DNA of 11,280 nucleotides, from the NCBI GenBank assembly GCA_027451565.1, contig DAIDJC010000087.1:1-11280 (forward strand), given 5' to 3'. Under the pieces are notes generated by a model that was given only the letters and a program-made list of their open reading frames with translations, was not told where the DNA came from and did not search any database. A program made the translations under genes and the position numbers. Numbering within the stretch: position 1 is the first letter of the stretch; each line of letters begins with the position of its first letter. Source of the stretch: Limisphaerales bacterium. Its GTDB lineage: Bacteria; Verrucomicrobiota; Verrucomicrobiia; Limisphaerales; UBA11358. This document shows, piece after piece, positions 1 to 6,191 of this stretch.

Positions 1-287
1 GCGCGCCAGGCTTCCTGAATCAAATTGGTGAGGTAGGTATTGGAAAAAACCACCGTGGGCAGTTTGGCAAACTCCTCGCTCTGCCTGATTTCCCGAATGA
101 CCTCCACCCCGGATATGCCTGGCAACATCAGGTCCAGGATTACCATTTGTGGTTTCAAGGTGCGCAGCAGTCTCAGGCCCGTTTCTCCATCTGGGGCGGT
201 CTCAGTTTGATATCCTTCCACGGCGAGTTTGTTCCGGTAAACATTGGCCACGATCGGATCATCTTCAATCAGGAGTATTTTTTTCAT
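1..287 (-). CDS. Response regulator receiver domain protein (3' part cut off)
   Basis: This is the N-terminal 95 residues of a response regulator, and the gene continues beyond the left edge. The receiver fold is clear. MKKILLIEDD supplies the acidic Mg-binding residues (E8, D9, D10), D52 in VILDLMLPG is the predicted phospho-acceptor, and S82 in PTVVFSN takes the place of the usual conserved Thr/Ser. The conserved Lys is probably beyond the window. Its ATG overlaps the stop of the upstream histidine kinase as ATGA, so the two are almost certainly co-transcribed and translationally coupled. The kinase, which ends in an HPt domain, is therefore the likely phosphodonor. Whether an output domain follows cannot be seen; it may be a single-domain receiver or carry a DNA-binding or enzymatic tail. 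Confidence 0.92.
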   Translation of the reverse strand, partial: MKKILLIEDDPIVANVYRNKLAVEGYQTETAPDGETGLRLLRTLKPQMVILDLMLPGISGVEVIREIRQSEEFAKLPTVVFSNTYLTNLIQEAWR

Positions 288-2761
288 GCGGTAATCAGGC
301 TTTCTGTGCTCACGGATGCGAATTCTGGGCGGGTTTTGATGAATAACTGGATTTGGTAATACTCAGAGGCAGCGAGGGAGAGGCAATCGGCCGCCCTTGT
401 CAGGTTGCCTTCAAGGCCCATTTTTTCCAAATCTCGCAACAAGGGAACCAGCCGCGTCATGCCCAGGGTGGCGCTGGAACCTGCGCAGCTATGCGCCACG
501 CGACGAAGTTTGTCGTGCTCGCCGGCCATCACGGCCTGGTGCATTTGTTCCATTTGCTGAGTGGTCTGCTTGAGATACATCTCGGTCAACTCCCGCAGAT
601 TATCATTGCTGCCATCGGTCAAATCGAGCAGGCGGTCCATATCCACTGGTGAGGGCGCGGATTCCTCGACTGCGGGCTTGGTTGGCACAGGGGCGGGGAC
701 CTCGGAAACAAGGTTGGTCGGTGCGACTTTTTCACCCCATTTTTCCAGCATTTCACGGACGTCCTTGGGTCGGACCGGCTTGGAGAGATAATCATCCATG
801 CCCGAGGCCATGCATTTTTCCCGGTCACCCTGCATGGCATGTGCGGTGACCGCCACAATCACCATTCGGGCCTGATAATTTTTTCGGCTTGGGTCCATCT
901 GTCTTTGCCTGATCAATTGGGTGGCCTCCAAGCCGTCCATTTCCGGCATCATCACATCCATCAAAATCAAGTTGTAGGGCTTGGCATCCAAAGCCTCCAA
1001 AGCCTCCCGCCCGTTTCCTGCCACATCGGCTTTGTAGCCGAGTTGCTGGAGAATCCGGACAGCCACCCGCTGGTTGATGGTGTTGTCATCCACCACCAAA
1101 ATTTGGAGCGGATACTTATCGGTCAATTTCGAGGCGGGCTGCTGGAGGGGAGCCGGTTTGGTGGTGCTCTGGGGATTGAGAACCACTTTTTCCAAAAGGG
1201 CGTGGAGTTGGGATGGTTTCAGTGGCTTGGGCAGTGTATGGCCAAAAGCCAGGTGCGCCTGTTGTGGCACATTCCGCCCCTTGCCAAGGGGCGTGACCAG
1301 GATGATGGGAATGATGGCGGCTGAAGGAATTTTATGAATTTCCCGGGCGATATGAATGCCGTCCTGGCCTGGGCATTGAATATCAATCAGGACCAGGTCA
1401 ATGGGTTCACCCTTGCGCAGCGTTTCCAAGGCATCCAGGGAGGAATCGGGCGCCACAGGAACCATTCCCCAAAGTTGACACATGCGTGTAACCAAGCTGC
1501 GACTGGCAGGATTCTGGTTGATGATGAGGATTCTGAGGTCGGCCAGGCGTGGGTTTCTGGCCAGAAAGGCCGGTGGAGCGCTGTTTGGGCGGGACTGCGT
1601 TTGAATGGTGAAATGGAAAGTGGAACCTTTGCCTTGAGTGCTCTCCACCCACATTTTGCCCCCCATGAGTTCCACCAGCTTGCGGCTGATGGCCAGACCC
1701 AATCCGGTGCCGCCATACTTGCGTGCCGTGGAGGATTCCGCCTGGGTGAAGGGTTGAAATAATTTTGCAAGTCGTTCCGGTGAAATGCCGATGCCTGTGT
1801 CTTGAATGGCGAAATGGAGAGTCAAAGCCTGATTCGGTTCCATGGCGGACGCATTCGGCTGAGGCGGCACACATTTGACATGAATCTTAACTTCCCCTTG
1901 CTCCGTGAACTTGAGAGCGTTACCCAGCAAGTTTACCAGGATCTGGCGCAGGCGCTGTTCGTCTCCGAAAATCTCGCTTGGAATGACCGGGTCCACTTCC
2001 TGAATCAGCTCGATTTGTTTTTCGAAAGACTTGGCGGAAAGCAGATCGGTGGTGTCCTCAATGCAGGAGCGCAGGTTGAAGGGGTTTTTTTCCAGCTCCA
2101 TCTTGCCTGCCTCGATCTTGGAGAAATCCAGGATATCGTTGATGATGTTCAGCAATGACTCACTGCTGTTGTAGATGGTATCCAGGTAACTGCGCTGGTC
2201 GTGGCTCAGGGATGTTTCAAGCATCAACCCGGTCATGGCAATAACCCCGTTCATGGGGGTGCGAATTTCATGGCTCATGGCGGCCAGGAAATCGGATTTG
2301 CTGCGGGAGGCGGCCTCGGCCGCCTGGCGCGCGCCAGTAGCTTCATCCACCCGCGCCAGCAATTGCCGGTGCCTCAGCATCAATTGCAAGGTTCCTGCAA
2401 GCTGGATGCGAAATAAATCCGGGCTGGTGGAAATCCAGGGCAACCACTGGTGCATACCTTTGGACAGGGCGCTTTGGACCAGACCGGCGGGAACGCAACT
2501 ATCGCCGTAGCCAAAGGTCAGGGCCGGTTTTGACTGCGGGTTTTCCGCCATGAATTGGAGGCAGGCCAGGGAATCCTCCAGGCAATCCTGCAAGTCCAGA
2601 AAAATGCCATCAAACGCCTCGGCCCCGATGAATTGCTCCATTTCCACGGCGGACCGGCCATAGGTGATGCGCACGCCGCCGGGTATGAATTCCCCGGCCA
2701 TGACGTCCAGAATTTTGGCATGGGTGCCAAGTATCAGGACCTTGAGTTTGTGTGTGCCCAT
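284..2761 (-). CDS. Hybrid sensor histidine kinase with three receiver-like domains and HPt
   Basis: This 825-residue protein shows no transmembrane segment or signal peptide and is probably cytosolic. Domains in order: an N-terminal receiver-like domain (about 5-120) that has D56 but lacks the acidic pair (LILGTH) and the KP motif; a short helical linker (130-155); HisKA with the autophosphorylated H164 in SHEIRTP; HATPase_c with N-box N281, G1 box DTGIG (321-325) and G2 box GGTGLGL (350-356); a second receiver (409-528) with D460, T490 and K512 but NQN in place of the acidic pair; a proline-rich linker; a canonical receiver (552-672) with D558/D559, D602, T639 and K661; and an HPt domain with H757 in AHSCAGSS. 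The expected relay is H164 to D602 to H757 to a response regulator, most simply the ATGA-coupled one downstream. The input signal is unknown because the N-terminal domain is only a pseudo-receiver. The ATG at 2761 has no Shine-Dalgarno sequence. Confidence 0.95.
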   Translation of the reverse strand: MGTHKLKVLILGTHAKILDVMAGEFIPGGVRITYGRSAVEMEQFIGAEAFDGIFLDLQDCLEDSLACLQFMAENPQSKPALTFGYGDSCVPAGLVQSALSKGMHQWLPWISTSPDLFRIQLAGTLQLMLRHRQLLARVDEATGARQAAEAASRSKSDFLAAMSHEIRTPMNGVIAMTGLMLETSLSHDQRSYLDTIYNSSESLLNIINDILDFSKIEAGKMELEKNPFNLRSCIEDTTDLLSAKSFEKQIELIQEVDPVIPSEIFGDEQRLRQILVNLLGNALKFTEQGEVKIHVKCVPPQPNASAMEPNQALTLHFAIQDTGIGISPERLAKLFQPFTQAESSTARKYGGTGLGLAISRKLVELMGGKMWVESTQGKGSTFHFTIQTQSRPNSAPPAFLARNPRLADLRILIINQNPASRSLVTRMCQLWGMVPVAPDSSLDALETLRKGEPIDLVLIDIQCPGQDGIHIAREIHKIPSAAIIPIILVTPLGKGRNVPQQAHLAFGHTLPKPLKPSQLHALLEKVVLNPQSTTKPAPLQQPASKLTDKYPLQILVVDDNTINQRVAVRILQQLGYKADVAGNGREALEALDAKPYNLILMDVMMPEMDGLEATQLIRQRQMDPSRKNYQARMVIVAVTAHAMQGDREKCMASGMDDYLSKPVRPKDVREMLEKWGEKVAPTNLVSEVPAPVPTKPAVEESAPSPVDMDRLLDLTDGSNDNLRELTEMYLKQTTQQMEQMHQAVMAGEHDKLRRVAHSCAGSSATLGMTRLVPLLRDLEKMGLEGNLTRAADCLSLAASEYYQIQLFIKTRPEFASVSTESLITA

Positions 2762-2767
2762 GTTTTT

Positions 2768-2794
2768 AGGTTAAAAATTTGTACGCGTTTACAA
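2768..2794 (-). promoter_or_regulatory. Putative promoter of the kinase-regulator operon
   Basis: On the minus strand TTGTAA (2794-2789) and TAACCT (2773-2768) are separated by 15 nt, and TAACCT ends exactly 6 nt before the kinase ATG. Match to the sigma-70 consensus is partial and the spacing is short. The position would start transcription at or next to the start codon, that is, a leaderless mRNA. The -35-like element coincides with the LacI-like dyad. Confidence 0.28.
2780..2793. promoter_or_regulatory. LacI/GalR-type operator-like dyad
   Basis: The minus strand reads TGTAAACGCGTACA, which matches 12 of 14 positions of the palindromic LacI/GalR-family operator core TGTAAACGTTTACA, including a CG step at the centre. 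The flanking bases extend the dyad to TTGTA/TACAA (2779-2794). It lies 18 bp upstream of the kinase start and overlaps its possible -35 element, so bound repressor could block that promoter. It is 96 bp from the E1 alpha start. The match is seen in the sequence; regulation by a LacI-family protein is inferred, and no such regulator is encoded in the window. Confidence 0.4.
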
Positions 2795-2811
2795 TGCCAG
2801 CAAATGGCATT
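2793..2811. repeat. Perfect inverted repeat in the divergent intergenic region
   Basis: The arms are AATGCCA (2793-2799) and TGGCATT (2805-2811) with a 5-nt centre. The repeat abuts the LacI-like dyad, sharing two A residues, and lies midway in the 128-bp region between the divergent kinase and E1 alpha genes. This location favours a protein-binding site over a terminator: no T run follows it on either strand. Confidence 0.4.
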
Positions 2812-2854
2812 CCTAATACTTGAAAATCAAGATTTTTATGAAATTGAATAAACA

Positions 2855-2883
2855 TTGCTGCATGCCGCCAGGGCCGGTAAACT
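2855..2883 (+). promoter_or_regulatory. Putative promoter of the 2-oxoacid dehydrogenase operon
   Basis: TTGCTG (2855-2860), a 17-nt spacer and TAAACT (2878-2883) resemble a sigma-70 promoter. The -10-like element ends exactly 6 nt before the E1 alpha ATG, so the predicted transcription start is at or within a base or two of the start codon. An alternative is TTGAAA (2820-2825), 18 nt, TTGAAT (2844-2849), which would leave a leader of about 35 nt. Confidence 0.33.
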
Positions 2884-2889
2884 TGCTTC

Positions 2890-3912
2890 ATGCTGAGAAC
2901 CGCTTTAGAAAGCGCCACAGGGGACTTGGCGGCAGCGACTCACCTTGGGGCATACCGGCACATGTTGCTGGCTAGATTATTGGACGACAAGTTCGCGGCG
3001 CTTTACCGTGCCGGCAAGATTCAGGGTGGGGTTTTTCTTGGCCGCGGCCAGGAGGCCTTGAGCGCTTCCATTGGTGTTTCCCTGCAAAAAAACGATATTT
3101 TCGCGCCTCTGATACGAGATGCTGCAGGACGTCTGGCTTTTGGGGAAACCATCCTCGAAGCCATCCGGACTTACATGGGGTCGGCATTGGGTCCAATGCG
3201 TGGCCGGGATGGGAATGTTCACAGGGGGCGACCTCAAGATGGGTATCTGCCAATGATCAGCCACCTTGGCGCGATGATTTCCGTGGTGAATGGCACATTG
3301 CTGGCCCGGCGGTTTAAGAAGATCACCGGAACAGTGGGGGTGGCCTGTATTGGCGAGGGAGCCACGTCCACGGGGTCCTTTCATGAGGCTTTGAACCAGG
3401 CTGCCGTGGAAAAATTGCCACTGGTCCTGATTGTGGCAAATAATCAATATGCGTATTCCACGCCGACTCATCGCCAGTTCGCCTGCGAGGATTTGGCGGA
3501 CAAGGCCCCGGGCTACGGAGTGGAGGCTCATCGGCTGAAAGGCAACGATCTGACTGATTGCCTGCGAGGCGTGGGGGAGGCTGTCAAACGCGCGCGGTTT
3601 GATGGTGGACCCCAGTTGGTGGTGGCTGATTTGCTCAGACTGTGCGGTCATGGGGAACATGATGATGCCGGATATGTCACGCAGGAACACAAGGACTCTG
3701 CGCTTGGCCGGGATTGCCTCAAGGTGGCGGAGAAATTTATGCTGGAAGAGGGCTGGGTGACCGGGGAGCAATTGGAGGTCTTGCGCAGCCAGATGATTCA
3801 TGAGATCGAGGAAGCGGTCGCCCAAGTGCAGCGAGAACCCGCGCCTGACCCCTTTGCCGAGGAGTGGCAGGCATTGTCTTGCGGGGGATTGAGCGATGTG
3901 CGCATGGATTGA
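2890..3912 (+). CDS. pdhA: 2-oxoacid (probably pyruvate) dehydrogenase E1 component, alpha subunit
   Basis: This 340-residue protein has the usual length for the alpha subunit of a heterotetrameric, thiamine-diphosphate-dependent E1. E1 decarboxylates a 2-oxoacid and passes the acyl group to the E2 lipoyl arm. The ThDP/Mg motif runs from G155-E-G-A to N184-N-Q-Y-A. R250 and H254 fall in the conserved R...GHGEHDD loop that contacts the cofactor. GRDGNVH (105-111) and SHLGAMI (124-130) also fit the family. The N-terminal LLARLLDDKFAALYRAGKI segment aligns with the typical start of these subunits, so the ATG at 2890 needs little adjustment. No Shine-Dalgarno sequence precedes it. It is first in an E1 alpha, E1 beta, E2 operon. 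The substrate cannot be fixed from sequence: pyruvate is most likely, but branched-chain 2-oxoacids or acetoin are possible because the families share these motifs. Confidence 0.9.
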   Translation: MLRTALESATGDLAAATHLGAYRHMLLARLLDDKFAALYRAGKIQGGVFLGRGQEALSASIGVSLQKNDIFAPLIRDAAGRLAFGETILEAIRTYMGSALGPMRGRDGNVHRGRPQDGYLPMISHLGAMISVVNGTLLARRFKKITGTVGVACIGEGATSTGSFHEALNQAAVEKLPLVLIVANNQYAYSTPTHRQFACEDLADKAPGYGVEAHRLKGNDLTDCLRGVGEAVKRARFDGGPQLVVADLLRLCGHGEHDDAGYVTQEHKDSALGRDCLKVAEKFMLEEGWVTGEQLEVLRSQMIHEIEEAVAQVQREPAPDPFAEEWQALSCGGLSDVRMD

Positions 3913-3966
3913 TAAAATGCAAAGGAATTCCTGGACTGGGGACTAAAAAACGAGGCCAAAATCAAC

Positions 3967-4932
3967 GTGAATATCACTTATCTTGAAGCCATCCGTGAAG
4001 CGCAGGCTCGTGCCTTGAAGCAGGACCCGCGCGTGTTCATTTATGGACAGGATGTGGGGGCGTTTGGAGGCGCCTTCAAGGCCACCAAAAACCTGGCCGG
4101 CGAGTTTCCCGGGCGGGTCCTGGATTCGCCCATTTCGGAGGATGCCATGGTAGGCCTGGCGGTGGGGGCGGCCATGGAGGGAATGCGCCCGATTGTGGAA
4201 ATGCAATTCGCTGATTTTTCCACGGTGGGTTTCAACCAGATCGTGAATCAGGCAGCCACACTCTTCTGGCGCACGCAGGTGGCTTGTCCCATAACTGTGC
4301 GTCTGCCTTTTGGAGGCACCTCCGGCGCCGGTCCATTCCACAGCCAATGCATCGAGGCCATTTACGCCCACTTTCCCGGCTTGATCGTACTGGCTCCAGC
4401 CACCGTGGAGGATGCTTATAGCATGCTGCTGGAGGCGGTGGCCCTGGACGACCCGGTGATTTTTTGCGAGCATAAGTTTCTGTATTATCATTTGAAGGCA
4501 GAGAAGCTGCCCGAGGAGGCATTGCCTGTGGGCCGTGCCCGGATTGCCCGCGAAGGACGGGATTTGACCATCGTCACCTATAGCGCCATGGTGCATGAGG
4601 CGCTGGCGGCAGCCCGGGAATTGGCCCAGGATGGCTGGGAAGTGGAAATTGTGGATTTGCGGTCCGTCAAACCCATGGATACGGACACCATCATGGCAAG
4701 TGTGGCGCGAACCGGGAAGCTATTGTGCGTGGGCGAGGCATGGCCATGGGGCGGGGTTACGGCTGAGGTCATATCCAGGGTGGCCAGCGAGGGGTATGGG
4801 CTTCTGGACGTACCACCCCAGCGTTTGAATGCCAAAGACACACCCGTTCCATATCATCCGAACCTCTGGGCCGCCCACAGACCCACCGCGCGAAGCATTG
4901 TGGCGGCAGCCCGCAAACTTTTTCGTCAATGA
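3967..4932 (+). CDS. pdhB: 2-oxoacid (probably pyruvate) dehydrogenase E1 component, beta subunit
   Basis: This 321-residue protein matches E1 beta in length and motifs. The N-terminus (NITYLEAIREAQ) is followed by GQDVGAFGGAFKAT, DSPISEDAMVG with the conserved ThDP-activating E58, and GPFHSQCIEA (122-131) with H125. The C-terminal transketolase-like domain begins near GRDLTIVTYSAM. It pairs with E1 alpha to build the ThDP sites at the subunit interface. The start is GTG at 3967: the first in-frame ATG lies far inside the conserved fold, and the N-terminal motif needs the GTG. GAGG at 3952-3955, 11 nt before the start, is the closest thing to a ribosome-binding site in this window. It lies 54 nt downstream of E1 alpha, and no terminator separates them. 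Confidence 0.93.
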   Translation: MNITYLEAIREAQARALKQDPRVFIYGQDVGAFGGAFKATKNLAGEFPGRVLDSPISEDAMVGLAVGAAMEGMRPIVEMQFADFSTVGFNQIVNQAATLFWRTQVACPITVRLPFGGTSGAGPFHSQCIEAIYAHFPGLIVLAPATVEDAYSMLLEAVALDDPVIFCEHKFLYYHLKAEKLPEEALPVGRARIAREGRDLTIVTYSAMVHEALAAARELAQDGWEVEIVDLRSVKPMDTDTIMASVARTGKLLCVGEAWPWGGVTAEVISRVASEGYGLLDVPPQRLNAKDTPVPYHPNLWAAHRPTARSIVAAARKLFRQ

Positions 4933-4955
4933 TTCCATCCACCTTTCATCGCCAA

Positions 4956-4974
4956 TCCGGAGATGCCTCCCGGA
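4956..4974 (+). other. Intercistronic stem-loop between E1 beta and E2
   Basis: TCCGGAG (4956-4962) pairs with the segment 4967-4974 over 7 base pairs with one bulged C and a 4-nt loop. It sits in the middle of the 71-nt gap between the E1 beta stop and the E2 start. It is followed by AAAATCC, not a T run, so it is not a convincing terminator. A role in mRNA processing or in setting E2 relative to E1 levels is possible but inferred. Confidence 0.3.
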
Positions 4975-5003
4975 AAATCCATTTTGACCAACGATTTTGA
5001 ACC

Positions 5004-6191
5004 ATGCAGATTCCCATCATCATGCCCCAATTGGGCGAATCCATTGCAGAGGCCGCCATTGTGAATTTTCTGGTTCGACCGGGGGATTTGGTCGAGACGG
5101 ATCAAAACCTCATCGAAGTGGAAACCAACAAGGCGACCATGACGGTGACCGCGCCGTGCAGCGGCCGACTGATTGACTGGAGCGCCCGGCTGCAGGAGAG
5201 CTATCCAGTGGGGTCCACTTTGGGCCAGATCGAGGTGTCAGTGGAGGAGGCGCGGCGTGTGGGGATGGATTCCCCGCCCGATCCCAGCAAGGTTTCCGAG
5301 GTTGAGACGAAGCCGGGCGGGACCATGTCCGCACCGCGGGTTCAACCCACGGTGCGGGGATTGCCAGTTCCTGCCAATGCGACCGGGGCCAGTTACCTTT
5401 CTCCCAGGCTCAAGGCGCGGATGGATGAACTGGGGCTGCACGCGGCGGATTTGGCTGGCGTGGCGGGCAGCGGGTCAGCGGGGCGGGTGACGGTTCAGGA
5501 TTTTGAGAAATACATAGCAGGGCTTGAGCGCCACCAAATGAGCGCCGCTTCCTCCATGAGAGTGGCGGTCGCTGATGCCATGCGGCGAAGCTGGACTCGG
5601 CCGCTGGCCACCGTGGGGCTGCCTGTAGCCATTGATGCATTGCTGGCACACAGGAAACAATTGAAATCCAAGCCCGGCCCCGCGCTATATGCCCTGCGGG
5701 CCCTGGCCCTGGCTTTGGCGGAAAACTCCGCCGTGGCGGGCAGATTGATTGGAAACAAGATTGTGCATCCCACCACCATTGACGTGGGTTTTGCGGTGGA
5801 GGCGGATGATGGCGTGCTGGTGCCGGTGATTCGACAGGCCGACCGCAGCGTGCTGCTGGATTTGACCCAGCGCTACAATGACCTGGTGGAAAGTGCAAGA
5901 CAGAGAAAACTGCCCTCGGACGCCACTGGCGGATCCATAGCCACCGTGACTAATTTTGGCACCTTTGGTCTGACTTGGGCCACCCCCATACCTTTGCCGG
6001 AGCAAACGCTGGTTTTGGGGCTTGGCGCCGGACGAATGGTTCCCAATTGGGATGCGACAGCCTCGAAGTTCACCCCAGTCATGGAGGCCAACCTGACCTT
6101 GAGTTTTGACCATCGGGTTTTGGATGGCGGCGCCGCTGGAAGGTTGTTGCAACGAATCGCTCAGTTGATGCTTCGGCCTGAACTTTTGTGA
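5004..6191 (+). CDS. pdhC: Dihydrolipoamide acyltransferase, E2 component of the 2-oxoacid dehydrogenase complex
   Basis: This 395-residue protein has classic E2 architecture. A single lipoyl domain (1-80) carries the lipoylated K43 in VETNKATM, with N where D is common before the Lys. A Pro/Ala-rich linker (about 90-128) follows. The peripheral E1/E3-subunit-binding domain (131-170) has YLSPRLKARMDELGL and GSGSAGRVTVQD. The catalytic acyltransferase core (about 182-395) ends in FDHRVLDGG, which holds the active-site H370 and D374 (HxxxDG). One lipoyl domain and about 215 core residues make it a compact E2. It transfers the acyl group from lipoamide to CoA and forms the core of the complex. 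It is the last gene of the E1-E2 operon and overlaps metG tail to tail. No Shine-Dalgarno sequence is visible. Acetyl is the likeliest acyl group, but branched-chain specificity is not excluded. Confidence 0.92.
   Translation: MQIPIIMPQLGESIAEAAIVNFLVRPGDLVETDQNLIEVETNKATMTVTAPCSGRLIDWSARLQESYPVGSTLGQIEVSVEEARRVGMDSPPDPSKVSEVETKPGGTMSAPRVQPTVRGLPVPANATGASYLSPRLKARMDELGLHAADLAGVAGSGSAGRVTVQDFEKYIAGLERHQMSAASSMRVAVADAMRRSWTRPLATVGLPVAIDALLAHRKQLKSKPGPALYALRALALALAENSAVAGRLIGNKIVHPTTIDVGFAVEADDGVLVPVIRQADRSVLLDLTQRYNDLVESARQRKLPSDATGGSIATVTNFGTFGLTWATPIPLPEQTLVLGLGAGRMVPNWDATASKFTPVMEANLTLSFDHRVLDGGAAGRLLQRIAQLMLRPELL

Noticed and set aside
2977..3825. 282-codon open frame on the minus strand inside E1 alpha
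   Set aside because: It lies entirely opposite a clearly conserved gene, its product shows no recognisable domain, and it looks like a by-product of GC-rich codon use.
3943..4596. 217-codon open frame on the minus strand inside E1 beta
   Set aside because: It is antisense to a well-conserved gene, has His- and Gln-rich low-information sequence and shows no family match.
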